DNA of 64,000 nucleotides from Sorghum bicolor (Eukaryota; Streptophyta; Magnoliopsida; Poales; Poaceae), in NCBI RefSeq assembly GCF_000003195.3, contig NC_012871.2, forward strand, positions 20,466,658-20,530,657, written 5' to 3'. The stretch's first letter is position 1; the number at the start of each line of letters is the position of its first letter. The position numbers and the translations under genes are program-made. This document shows positions 1-11,300 of the stretch, in pieces. The notes beneath the pieces were generated by a model that was not told the origin of the DNA, did not search any database, and saw only the letters and a program-made list of their open reading frames with translations.

Positions 1-11
1 CCGGTTTTTGC

Positions 12-42
12 CCTGAACCGGTGCTAAAGCTCCAGTTTATAG
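12..42 (+). promoter_or_regulatory. CACTA subterminal motif followed by TATA box
   Basis: The subterminal motif AACCGGTGCTAAAG at about 16-29 is followed by TTTATAG at 36-42 and then a pyrimidine-rich leader. The same order, motif then TATA then leader, recurs at 26800-26822 and in the related derivative near 40550-40585. This is therefore the likely promoter of the left-hand transcription unit. Confidence 0.5.
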
Positions 43-591
43 GTCCGCCCCCTCCTCCCCTCTGCCCATTTGAAACCGAGAGCACCATTGTTGTTCTTGG
101 AGCTTCTTCTTGCTTGTTCTTCATTCGTTCTTCATTTCCGACGCCCATCGTTGATCTTCTTCGATTCCGTCACCCGTCTCTTCGTGTTTGGAGGTGACTA
201 ACTTCAGCATTTCTTGTCTTTTTTATGTTGTTTTTGTCTTGTGATGTTCTCATCATTTTTAGCTCAAATCCAATTTGTTATTTTGAATCATTCACATGAA
301 TTAGTATCCATATATATATCATATTTCATGATTGACCTAGTATTAATGTAGTTTGCAAGAATGAATTATAGTATCTTTTTATGATCTTAGAAAGTAGGAT
401 AGTTCAAATTAATTGGTTTGTTAATATCACTTGATTTATTTTTATTACTACATAATGTCCATTGTATAATTTAGAAGATTTGTTGAAGTAACTAGACAAA
501 TAAAGGATATTATTAGGTTCTTCTTTAATCATACATGTTTACTAGTAAATGTGGAATTTATAATTGTTTAAAAATTGAGTATGGATAGTAG
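43..591 (+). other. 5' leader and intron of CACTA left-hand gene
   Basis: There is no long ORF here. A CT-rich leader (about 60-195) ends in an apparent splice donor (GGAGGTGACTAAC) and is followed by AT-rich intron-like sequence up to the ATG at 592. The leader is clearly related to the one at 40610-40740 in the small CACTA derivative (shared TTGCTTGTTCTTCAT and GATCTTCTTCGA). It is therefore element sequence, not host sequence. Confidence 0.55.
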
Positions 592-1113
592 ATGGCAACC
601 GTGACCGGGTCTTCGGTCTCTCAACGGGTTCAAAAGCGATACCGGCCGGAACTCCCTCTCATTACTTGTGGCAAGTGTGGGCAGAAGATTGTGATGGAGT
701 ATAAATTGTCGAAAGAGGGAGTAAACAAGGGTCGTATATTCTACAAGTGTCCGGATCGTAATGTGAGTTATTTCCAGACATTTGCTTATATATGTGCATA
801 TTTTTTAAATGATATTAATTAAACTTTTGATTCTCTCTTTTAATTTCAGTGGGACGGTACCGGCGGATGTACAGATTGGTACTGGGAGGAAGAATACATT
901 GAACACATTAAGAAATCTTTTACACAGGTGGTTGAGGCTGAAGGTGGTGAGGCAGTGAGCCGACGAAAGGAGTTCAATGATGTTGATCAAGCGAATGATC
1001 TGTCTATTATAGTTGGGATCAGATGCGAACTAATTATGTTGCTTAAGTGCATTTTAGTTTTGGTTTTTTTAGTGCTAGTTGCGATTGTATTTGTTGTAGC
1101 CAAGCTTTCCTGA
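592..1113 (+). CDS. CACTA-borne GRF-type zinc finger protein with C-terminal hydrophobic segment
   Basis: There are two exons, 592-762 and 850-1113, joined by a GT-AG intron that keeps phase, giving about 144 residues. The first exon carries CGKCGQ and FYKCP and the second WDGTGGCTDWYWEEEY. Together these give the cysteine and aromatic pattern of the GRF zinc finger, a fold that binds single-stranded nucleic acid in other proteins. The last ~25 residues (after KC) are almost all L, V, I, F and A, a single predicted membrane segment. The gene lies just upstream of the TNP2 transposase in the same orientation. A homologous first exon sits at the same place in the derivative at 40189-41875, so it is a regular cargo of this family. 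No disabling change is seen. Its role in transposition is unknown. Confidence 0.6.
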
Positions 1114-1208
1114 ATTAACCAACTATGTATCTTAGGCATGTTGTGCAATAAGATGAGAAACTATATGTGTGCATGGTTTTCATAATATATATGTTATATT
1201 TAATGCAG

Positions 1209-3680
1209 ATGGTAACACGTAATTGGATGTATAATGCCGATCGGCGCTCCAAAGAGTTCATTAATGGCGTGCACTATTTCTTAAGTGTGGCCGAGACAAA
1301 TAAGAGGGACGGTTTCATGTGCTGTCCATGTGCCGTGTGCAAAAATTTGATGGAATATTCTAACTCAAGAACTCTTCATTCGCACTTATTAAAGTTTGGT
1401 TTCGTACCAAACTATATTTGTTGGACCAAACATGGAGAAAGCGGGATTATAATGGATGAAGGTGAAGAAGAAGAAGAAGAATTGGACCATGCCAATATTA
1501 TTGCTCAGTACGATGGCTTCAATGATGTTGCAATGGGGGGGAGATAATGAAGAAGAGGTAGCGGCAGAAGATGATCGGGGCGATGATGCTTTTGGTGATG
1601 CCATCCGTGATGCACAAAGAGAATGTGAAAGTGATAAAGAGAAAGCCAAGTTCGAGCGCATGCTAGAAGACCACAGGAAATCGCTATATCCCACCGCTGA
1701 AGTGGGGCAAAAAACGTTGGGTACCACACTGGAATTGCTGCAATGGAAGGCAAAGAATGGTATATCTGACAAGGCATTTGGGCAGTTATTGAAGATCATA
1801 AAAAAGATGCTTCCGAAAGGCAACGAATTGGCCACCACTACGTATGAAGCAAAACAGGTTGTCTGCCCTTTGGGATTAGAAATCCAAAAGATACACGCAT
1901 GTCCTAATGACTGCATCCTCTACCGTGGGGAGGAATACGAGAATTTGGATGCATGTCCAGTATGTAAGGCATCACGGTATAAGATTAGGCGAGATGATCC
2001 TGGCGATGTTGAGGGTGAAGAACGTCATAGGAAGAAAATTCCTGCCAAGGTTATGTGGTATGCTCCTATAATACCACGATTAAAATGTCTGTTCAGAAAT
2101 AAGGACAATGCAAAGTTGTTGCGGTGGCATAAAGAAGACCGTAAGATAGACAATATGCTGAGACACCCTGCCGATGGATCCCAGTGGAGAGCGATAGACA
2201 GAGAATTTCTAGATTTTGCAGATGATGCTAGAAACTTGAGGTTCGCCTTAAGTACAGATGGTATGAATCCTTTCGGTGAGCAGAGCAGTAGTCACAGCAC
2301 TTGGCCAGTTACTCTATGTATCTACAACCTTCCTCCATGGCTATACATGAAGCAGAAGTTTATTATGATGCCGGTGCTTATCCAAGGACCGAAGCAACCT
2401 GGCAATGACATAGATGTCTACCTAAGGCCATTAGTTGAGGAACTTCAACTTTTATGGAGCAAACTAGGAGTTCGCGTGTGGGATGAGTACAAACAAGAGC
2501 ACTTTGACCTGCGAGCATTGCTGTTTGTAACAATCAATGATTGGCCAGCTCTGAGTAATCTTTCAGGCCAGTCAAACAAGGGATATAATGCATGCACACA
2601 TTGTTATGAAGACCTTGACTGTGTATTTTTGAAAAAATGTCGAAAGGTCGTGTACCTTGGCCACCGTCGGTTTCTTCCTGTGAACCACCCAGTACGAAAG
2701 AAAGGCAAGCATTTTAAAGGCAAGGCAGACCACCAGACCAAACCTCTCAATCGAACCGGGATGATGTACTCGAAATGGTCAAGGATATAAAAGTGGTATT
2801 TGGAAAGGGACGAGGCAGCGAACCTATTCCCAAGGATGCTAAGGGATACGTACCCATGTGGAAGAAGAAATCCATATTTTGGGAGCTACCTTACTGGAAT
2901 GTCCTAGAGGTCCGCAACGCGATCGACGTGATGCATCTGACAAAGAATCTTTGTGTGAACTTGCTCGGATTCATGGGTGTCTACGGGAAGTCTATGGATT
3001 CACTTGAATAACGACAAGACTTGCAGCGCATGAAAAAACGAGACAACCTGCATCCAGAAAAGACAGATGATGGACGTCATTACTTAAGCCCTGCTAGCTA
3101 CACTTTAAGCAAAGAACAGAAGGAAAGCATGTTTGAATGTCTTAGCAGCATCAAGGTCCCATCTTGATTCTCCTCCAATATCAAGGGAATAATTAATGTG
3201 CCAGAGAAGAAATTCCTGAACTTGAAGTCCCATGACTGTCACTTCTAATGACGCAATTGCTGCCGGTGGTTTTAAGAGGAATTTTACCTCCACATGTACG
3301 TCTAGCCACCGTAAAGCTATGTGCATTCCTCAATGCAATTTCTCATAAGGCAATCAATCTAGAGCAACTAGCTACTCCGCAAAATGATGTCGTTCAATGT
3401 CTCGTCAGCTTTGAGTTGGTGTTCCCTCCATCCTTCTTCGATATCATGACACACCTCCTAGTTCATCTGATCAAAGAGATTCGTATCCTCGGCCCTGTGT
3501 TCCTACACAACATGTTCCCCTTCAAAAGATTCATGGGTATCCTAAAGAAATATGTCCATAGTCGTTCCCGGCCAGAAGGAAGCATTGCCAAGGGCTACAG
3601 AACAGAGGAGGTCATAGAGTTCTGTGTTGACTTTATTCCAGACCTTGACCCAATTGGCATTCCTGAATCTCGACACGAGG
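1209..3680 (+). pseudogene. TNP2-type CACTA transposase, N-terminal and central part (broken)
   Basis: TNP2 transposases cut and join CACTA ends. The probable start is the ATG at 1209, directly after an acceptor-like TAATGCAG. Order of domains: a transposase-associated domain (1215-1450, with GFMCCPCAVCKN and HLLKFGFVPNY), an acidic linker, the TNP2 catalytic region (about 2080-3005, with LSTDGMNPF, NLPPWLYMK and HCYEDLDCVF), and a DUF4218 stretch (3150-3640, with GPVFLHNMFPFKRFMG). It is interrupted at 3680 by the Tat element and resumes at 23096. Defects before the insertion include a frameshift in a seven-G run at 1535-1541, another near 2770-2790, a stop at 3009, and several stops between 3165 and 3300. 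It cannot encode an intact transposase. Confidence 0.85.
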
Positions 3681-4142
3681 TGTCGATGAAAGCTGGTCGG
3701 CAGTCTACCTTGGGGTATACCCACGGTAGTAGTTTATCGGTAGACGGTGCGCAAACTACGAACTCGATGGTGACGCAAGACACGGACAAGCTTTTTATCC
3801 AGGTTCAGCCGCCGAGTTGGCGTAATACCTACGTCCTGCGTCTGATTGTATTGATATGTGTTCAGAGAATAATGATGTCCTAGGGGGGGTCCCTTGCCTC
3901 TCCTTATATAGTCCAGAGGGCAGGGTTATAGATCTGGAAACTAATCCTAGTCGGTTACAATTGCCATAGATAGTCTGGTATCAATTCCTATTCTAACTGA
4001 CTAGAATCCTACTTGATCTCCACGTCTTGTTTCCTTGCGCGAAACTCTGAGCAGTCGGATCAAGCCTCGAACTCGTCTCGTAATGGGCTAAGCCTCCTGG
4101 CCCAAGTCTAGCCGTAAGGGTATAGGGGTTTATACCCCCATA
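3681..4142 (-). repeat. 3' LTR of the Tat-lineage element
   Basis: It matches 22630-23090 along its full length of about 462 bp. On the minus strand it contains CTATATAAGG (about 3900-3910), a good TATA box. The left end is TG as expected. The other end reads ATA where the 5' LTR has ACA, so one canonical terminal base is mutated. Confidence 0.93.
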
Positions 4143-5227
4143 GCTAGTCCCCGAGCGCCATGTATTGTGAAGTAACACGGTGTCTTGAGCTTCTTTGACC
4201 AGAGAAACTTGACGTCTTCAATAAGCAGGAAAGTTGCCTGAACCGTTGTAATGACATTTTGACCAACTTCAAAGATAGTTGACCAATATTAGCATCAAAG
4301 AAGCAGGTTGTTCGAAGAATGCATGGTGCTCTTAATCAAAAAAGATTTCTTTTTTGGTGAAGTGTGCCCACTTTACTTTTCTGAAAAGTATAGCCCTTCA
4401 AAAAGCAAGCATATTCACCGCAAGGTGAAGTGTGCCCACTTAGTCCCCGAGCCTGGTAGTAGGTGACGTAGGCGCGTGGTGCCAGGGTCAAAAGAAAAAT
4501 CCTCAAAATATTTTTGAAACTGAGATGCATCGCCAGATGCATCGTACTGATGTAGTCCCCGAGCTTGCTGGAAGGCGAAGTATGAACCTTGTAGCAAGGT
4601 CTAAAAAATTAAAATTATCCAGTCCCCGAGCATCTCATGCTCATTTACTATCGGATAGACTTATCAATTTGGCGAGCTGGTCGACCAGTCCCCGGGCGTA
4701 CAATGCTCGGAGATCGGGACAGCCCCTAGATTCCCAAACTAACAGACTGGGCGACCAGTCCCCGAGCATCAAGTGCTCGGTGGTCGGTGCAGTCCCTGAA
4801 TTCCCGAACTAATAGACTGGGCGACCAGTCCCCGAGCATCAAGTGCTCGGTGGTCGGTGCAGTCCCTGAATTTCCGAGTTGGCAGACTGGGCGACCAGTC
4901 CCCGAGCATACAGTGCTCGGTGGTCGGTGCAGTCCTTGGACTGTTGACCCTCTACCAATTTTTGTCTGTTTATTTTGAAAAAATCTTACCACGTAAATGA
5001 TTGACGTCACGAGACCTCCTGACGTAGTGTCAGATGGTTGCGTGGAAAGTTGCGCCTGGTAACTGTGCAGCCGCCCTTTGCGCGGTTTGAGAAAAGGAAA
5101 TCATCAATTTGTACGAAAACGCCGCCGCATTAATTGCCGATAATTATTGAAAACCGAAGCGCCGCGTCCGCCGTTGGGCCCGCCCACTTCCCAAGAATAC
5201 GGGAAGTGGGAGGGGTGGAGTTGTGGT
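4143..5227. repeat. Tat 3' untranslated region with tandem inverted-repeat array
   Basis: There is no coding sequence. The motif AGTCCCCGAGC recurs about nine times from 4144 onwards. Between about 4686 and 4930 it becomes a regular ~70 bp tandem repeat, nearly identical in the last three copies. Each unit pairs CCCCGAGCA with TGCTCGG and so can form a hairpin. Tat-lineage elements are known for variable tandem repeats in this 3' region that can seed satellites. The array also lies directly upstream of the TATA box and start of the antisense ORF, so it may act as that gene's upstream control region. Confidence 0.75.
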
Positions 5228-5237
5228 TTATAAAATC
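5228..5237 (+). promoter_or_regulatory. TATA box of the antisense ORF
   Basis: TTATAAAAT lies about 115 bp before the ATG at 5346, after a GC-rich segment and downstream of the inverted-repeat array. Spacing and context fit a plant core promoter for the plus-strand gene, independent of the LTR. Confidence 0.55.
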
Positions 5238-5345
5238 CTGACAGTACCCCCGCATTGCTTACCCTGCCATTGCCTTCATGCTTTCCGCTCTTGCCTTCTA
5301 CAACCACCTGCACCCTCCTAGCTCGCAATCACTCCCGCATCTCCA

Positions 5346-8300
5346 ATGGCGAAGAGCAACTCCAAAAAGAGGGCCGAGCTGATGGCCAAGGAATGGAAGA
5401 AATCCCGAAGCACTGTGAAGTCCCTCAGTGACCTTGTCGACATGGGGCTACTGCACAGCCCAGAGCTCGGCGGCTGGAGGGCACCAGAGGGGGAGAGCTA
5501 CCCCGACCCCCGCGCCGGTGAGATTATAGTATTCGAAGATTTTCTTAAGAGGGGTTTTGGGGTTCCTGTTCATCCTTTTCTTCAGGGGCTTCTCTTGTAC
5601 TATGAGATCGGGATTTGCAATCTGCACCTGAACTCAATCCTTCTCATCTCCACCTTTATTCATCTGTGCGAGGCCTATGTTGGCATAGAGCCGCACTTCG
5701 ATCTCTTTCGTTATCTTTTCTGTTTAAGGAAGAAGGGAGCGGTTGGAGGCTCCAAGATTGCAGGTGGAGTATACCTCAATCTTCGTGACGGGATGAAGAA
5801 CCGGTACCTAAGCTGCCCATGGAACACTTCCCTCACTGAATGGTACAAGAAGTGGTTCTACATCAGGGAAGAGCCGGGCAGCTCCACGTTCTGCGACGTG
5901 GGGTACATCCCCGAGAAGAGGGTCAGTTGGACCGACCGCCCTGAGTTCACCGGCCAAGTAGCGGACCTGATGAAGCTGATCGACTGGTCGCGCTTGGACG
6001 GGCTAGGAGTGGTCGGCAACTTCGTTTGTCGTCGGGTGATGCCCTGCCAGAAGAGGGTGCACTCGGCGTACGAGTATGTTGGAAGCCAAGACCCGACCAG
6101 GATGACGCCCAAAATCTTGGAGAAGGCGGAGGTGCAGCAGCTGTTGAACGAGCTGTTCAACTTTGCGGACGGAAGCTTCATCCGTGGTAGTGATCGGGTG
6201 CAGGCCTTCAAGCTGGGGCGACCAGCTCCTAAGGTAGCGTTATTTACTGATTGTGCTTCCTTAGTTTTTGTTCTTTCCAGCTGCTGACTTGTCTTTGTTA
6301 TTTTTGCAGATTGGAGACGTTGATCAGTGCACAGTGTACGTGTCACTGGCACCTGGGATGGAGAATCCTGTGGGGGAAGATCCGCTGGAGGATGATGCTG
6401 CTCGGTGTGCTCGGTACACCAGCAGTGAGGAGGAGTAGGCCAACCCCGCCCCGACCACCGAGGACAGGGTGACGGGGAAAAGGCCGATAGCGGCAGACCC
6501 TTCCCCCGCGGAGGCGCTGCCAGCGGAAAGCAGTCAGGCGCCGAAGCGCCGCCGACTCGTCCGGATCACCGATGACGACGACGAGGAGGAGGAGGCGCCT
6601 TCTCTGGTCCAGAGACCGCGCAGTCGACCGAACGCAGCGCCGGCCACCACTGATCGGGTGGCCAGCGACCCTCCTGCACCGCGCGTCGCAGAGACTGGAG
6701 CATAGGCGCCAACCGGTAGGACCAGGAGGAGGTTCACCGCAACGCACCGGCGATCTGACCTGTAAGTGTTTAACTTTCGTACTGCAACGTTCTTTCTTCT
6801 TCGGTTTTTTTTCTCTGACATTGTTTAAATGTTGTTTTCCTTTTTTTAGCACGGCGTCGGACGTCAACCCCGACCAGGTCACTGAACAGCTGACGGCTGA
6901 GCCTATTGCCGCCGTTGGAGACGCCGCGCCACAAGCCACGGAGCAACCTGCGGCGGCAGCCACTGCTACGGGCGTCGAGGAACAGCCAGTCCCGACGAGC
7001 GCCACGGCGAGTACTCCGCCGAGGGATGAAGAGGCGGCGAGGATCCCTCCTCCGAGTGCTGGTGCGGAGGAGGGAGGCAGAGTCCCGACTCCTCCAGCCG
7101 GAGAAGAGAGAGTCCCAACACCGCCCCGAGCAGGGGCGTCTTCGCCCGTAGGCTCCCCTGGGCTGGACCAGGGGCTAGTGATGCCCGCGACCGCGGCCGG
7201 AGGCAGCGCGACAAACGAGGAGCCCCCGGTGGCCTCTGACGACGACGTGGAGGAGATCTAGGGTCGTCCCCGTGACGGCCGCCAGCACGTCTACGTGTGG
7301 GGCCAACGCGGGGACCACTTTATTGGACACGAGGAGCTCGCAGAGACGGAAGAGGCCGCGAGGGTGGAACGCGCGGCCAAGCGTCTCGTGGACGAGGTTA
7401 AGGTAAGTGTTTCTTTGTGCTGCTCGACAATTATGTACAGTGCTCCTGTTGTCAACATACGTTCTTCTTTGCAGGGTGCGATGAAGACGGCGAAGTACCG
7501 GAAACGGTGCTTCGACCAAATCGAGGGCATTATGGCCGAGAACAAGGCCTTGTCCACTGAGGTGGACCGGCTGCGGTCCGAAATTGGTGAGAAGGTGGCC
7601 GAGATGAGTGCTCAGGAAGAGCGCCGTCTCAAGCTTACTCGACGTTTAGCCGATCAGTATCGGCAGAGGACAGGTCAATTGCGCACTCCGAGCAGCTGCA
7701 TATAGCCTTGTTATTAGATCTGTTTGACCAGGAAAGTGTTCTTGTAGACTTGGAGGAAGAGGTTGCGCGCCTTCGACAAGAGAAATAGCAGCTCGGCCAA
7801 GAGCTTGCCGGAGCACTGGAGGCCGGGCGCCGAGCAGGGGAGGAGCTAGGCCAGAGGAACCGGGAGTTGTCTGGTAATAACCGTGCCGCCCCCGTTATTT
7901 GCCGCTCAACGTTCTTTTCGGTATGCTTAGACTAGCCTCTTGCTTGATGTGCAGTGCTCAAGGTGAATACCAAGAAGCACTTAGACGAGCTGGTCAAGGA
8001 TCGGGACTTCTGGAAGACTAATTGTATTAGGCTTTGGAAAGGAGTAGCCTCGGTCCTGGACTTGATCAGCCCCGAGCGCCGAGACTGACGCCAGTCGAAA
8101 AGGCGCAACGGGCGTGGGACTGGCTCCAGCAGTTCGTGAAGGACGCCGGGGAGTTCGCTGGCGCGCATGTCCTCAGCATGGTGCGCGCCCACTACCCCCT
8201 GGTCAACTTGTCCAGGCTGGAGAAGGGGTACCCCAAGGAAGTCGGCCCGCAGGAGGCGGACGAGCTTCGGGCTGGTCTGCTAGACTTGTCGTCGACGGTG

Positions 8301-8498
8301 ATCGGCGACATCAATCTATGCGGGACGGCTACTCCCCCCGACCAGCCAGGTTCAGACAGGTCAGCCAGGGAGTTGTCGGGGGCGTCTATTGCCGGAGATG
8401 GGCGGTCGACGCCTGCGGTCTCGACCAGCCAGGCGCCGGTGGCCCCGACCCCTTCGTCCGGGCAGCAAGGCCAGGCGGGTGATCAGCCCGAGCAGTAG
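5346..8498 (+). pseudogene. Antisense additional ORF of the Tat element (Transposase_28-like, 'putative gypsy type transposon' protein), broken
   Basis: This multi-exon gene runs opposite to gag-pol. Exon 1 (5346-6233) encodes 296 residues with the conserved region of the Pfam family called putative gypsy type transposon (FEDFLKRGFGVPVHPFLQGL, CEAYVGIEPHFDLFRYLF). GT-AG junctions follow: donor 6234 to acceptor 6309, donor 6762 to acceptor 6849, donor 7403 to acceptor 7474. The middle is acidic and proline-rich, then comes a coiled coil (about 7475-7870, MAENKALSTEVDRLRSEIGE). The C-terminal segment (8090-8498) contains AWDWLQQFVKDAGEFAGAHV and HYPLVNLSRLEKGYP. In-frame stops at 6436, 6703, 7259 and 7786, and a frame change near 8090, make it a pseudogene. 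Similar antisense genes are known in Tat elements such as Grande, with unknown function. Confidence 0.8.
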
Positions 8499-8577
8499 GC
8501 CAGTAGGATAGTCTGTAGGAGTAGACTAGTGACCGCCCGTCAGGGTGTTTATTGTAAACTTTGTATGTAAAGTTTGT

Positions 8578-8583
8578 AATAAA
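8578..8583 (+). terminator. Polyadenylation signal of the antisense ORF
   Basis: AATAAA lies 80 bp after the TAG at 8496-8498, following a T/G-rich stretch. The convergent pol gene ends at 8793, so the two transcription units could finish without overlapping their coding parts. Confidence 0.5.
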
Positions 8584-8792
8584 GTTTGATTTTGCCATGA
8601 CCATTATTTTGAGCGCTGTAAAGTTATCTGAGTGATGTATCACTGTGTTTGATTGATAGTCGTTAAGAATTTCCGTCGCAGAGGACATTGTTGTTCTCGT
8701 CGAAAGCTCTGCGTGTAAACAAAGTATAGCCAGAAAGGAAAACTTTTATTATTGCCAATTATAAGAAACTTACAAGCAAAAACTATTGGAAC

Positions 8793-11300
8793 TTATGGGT
8801 AAAAACGGTGCAGTTTGTCTATGTGCCAAGAGTTAGGCACGCGTGTCCCGTCTGGATGCGCCAATCTGTAGGATGTGGGACGTGTGACTTTGGCGACCAC
8901 AAAGGGTCCTTCCCAGGGAGTGGACAGCTTGTGCATTCCTTCCTGGTTTGTTTTCCACCTGAGTACTAGATCGCTGACTACGAAAGAACGGTCCTTGACG
9001 TTCCTGTTGTGGTACCGTCTGATGGCTGCAAGAAACCTTGCTGTTCGCAGGCATGAATTTAGACGCTTTTCTTCCATGCAGTTAATTTCGAGCTCCCTGG
9101 TGTTGTCGGCCATTGACTGGTCGAAGTTTTCAACTCTTGGAGACCCGAAGGTTATATCAGACGGTAGCACTGCCTCGGTGCCGTAAACCATGAAGTAGGG
9201 TGACACCCCGGTGTTCCGACTAGCCTGTGTTCGGAGACCCCAGACCACGGCCGACAACTCTTTCATCCATCGACCGGGTGCTCTGTCATTCTCAGTGTAC
9301 AACCTTTTCTTTAGGGCATCAATAATCATCCCGTTCGCACGCTCGACTTGGCCATTTGCTCGTGGGTGAGCTACTGGCACGTATTTTATGACTATGCCTC
9401 TGTCATCGCAGAAGTCCCAAAATGTGGTGCCAGTGAACTGAGTACCCAGGTCGGTGATTATACTGTTTGGGATCCTGAATCTGTTTATGATTTGATTGAG
9501 GAACTCCACAGCCTTCTCGGAGGTTGCTTTGACCAGTGGCATGTATTCAATCCACTTTGAGAACTTGTCGATTAATACGAAAACGAACTTGAAGTTGCCA
9601 GGGGCCGGTTTAAATGGCCCGATCATGTCGAGACCCCAGCAGGCGAAAGGCCAGGACGACGGGATAGTTTGAATCTCATGAGCAGGTACGTGGGTCCTTT
9701 TGGCGAAGAACTGACATCCCTCACAATGTCGGACCAGTTTTTCTGCGTCGGTGACCGCGGTTGGCCAGTAAAAACCTGCTCGGAAAGCTTTCCCGACCAG
9801 CGTTCTGGAGGCAGCGTGGTTGCCGCAAGATCCGGCATGTATGTCGTCGAGGAGCTTGATGCCATCGTCTTGTGATATGCATTTGAGCAGCACTTCAGAA
9901 CTTGCATTTTTTCGCATAAGTTTGCCATCCACCAGTATGTAATTCTTTGATCGTCCAATGAGGCGCTCGTTCTCTGTTTTATCCTGAAACCCTGACCCGT
10001 CCGATATATATCTGATGAACGGGGTGCGCCAATCACGGCTACTGGTTGTCGGAGTAGCGACGTCTACGAGCATTGCCTCAGTAGGTTGCTTTTCGACCAG
10101 GCCTGAGCCGACACTTGGCTCATGGGTGTCCTGGACGAAAATACCTCGCGGGATCTGGGCCCAAGATGACCCTAACTTTGACAACGCATCCGCTGCTTGG
10201 TTCTTATCCCAGACCACGTGGATATATTCTATGCCGTAGAAGTTGGCTTCCCGTTTGCGAATTTCTTTGCAGTAGAGATCCATCTTCTCGTGGGTTGCGT
10301 CCCATTCCTTATTGAGCTGGTTGATGACTAAAGCGGAGTCGCCATAGCCGTAGAGGCGTTTGACTCCCAGCTCAACGGCTAGTCGTATGCCGTGCAGGCA
10401 TGCTTCGTACTCGGCGACGTTGTTTGATGCCGGAAACAGGATCCTAAGGACGTAACGCAGCTTGTCCTTGTTAGGCGACATGAAAAGTATCCCAGCGCCG
10501 GCGCCGTTGATGTTCAAAGACCCGTCGAAGAACATTGACCAGTGGTCGGAGACGTCGGAAACGGGAGGCTCGTTGAGATCCGTCCACTCTGCGATGAAGT
10601 CGACGAGGGCCTGAGACTTGACTGTGGTACGGCTCTGAAAATCTAGGGAAAATGGGCATAATTCCATTGCCCATTTTACGATTCTGGCGTTGGCATCTTT
10701 ATTGCACAGAATATCCCCAAGGGGAAAACTAGTGGTTACCAAGACCCAATGGCCGTCGAAGTAGTGCTTTAGCTTTCTCGATGTTATTAGAATTGCGTAT
10801 ATAAGCTTCTGTATTTGCGGGTATCTGGCCTTGGACTCGTTTAAGACTTCGCTTATGAAATAAACGGGTCTCTGGACCTTGTAGACGTGGCCTGGCTCGT
10901 CTCGCTCGACCACTATTGTCGTGGAGACGACCCTGTCGGTTGCTGCGATGTAAAGAAGTAGGTCTTCATTGGGCTGAGGCGCTGTGAGAACAGGTGGCGA
11001 GGTGAGGAAAGTCTTGAGCTGGGTGAACCCAGCGTCAGCTTCCTCTGTCCAGGAGAATTTTTCTGACGCCTTCAAGAGTTTGAAGAAGGGGAGGCCTTTT
11101 TCTCCTAATCTAGAGATAAAGCGGCTGAGGGCGGCCATACATCCGGTAAGCTTCTGAATGTCTTTGACGTTCTTGGGTGGTCGCATATCGAGCACCGCTT
11201 TGACTTTTGAGGGATTCGGCCGTATGCCGTCGCGGCTGACGACGTTGCCGAGTAGTAGACCGGAGGGGACTCCAAAGATGCACTTTTTGGGATTGAGCTT
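8793..11300 (-). pseudogene. Tat pol, C-terminal part: RT end, RNase H, archaeal-type RNase H, integrase
   Basis: This reading frame is open from the nested insertion at 11300 down to the stop at 8793. In order it encodes the end of reverse transcriptase, a degenerate RT-linked RNase H ([15 protein letters not shown], where the family normally has a catalytic aspartate pattern), and a second RNase H ([19 protein letters not shown] through [14 protein letters not shown]). Integrase follows, with an HHCC finger ([21 protein letters not shown]) and a DDE core ([30 protein letters not shown]), and then a chromodomain-free tail. A second, archaeal-like RNase H is a mark of the Tat lineage. The frame is intact here, but the gene is cut from its RT half by the Athila-like insertion and its upstream parts contain stops, so I class it as broken. 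Confidence 0.9.

Noticed and set aside
4686..4930. CRISPR-like regular repeats
   Set aside because: The ~70 bp units are contiguous tandem copies without unique spacers, in a plant retrotransposon.
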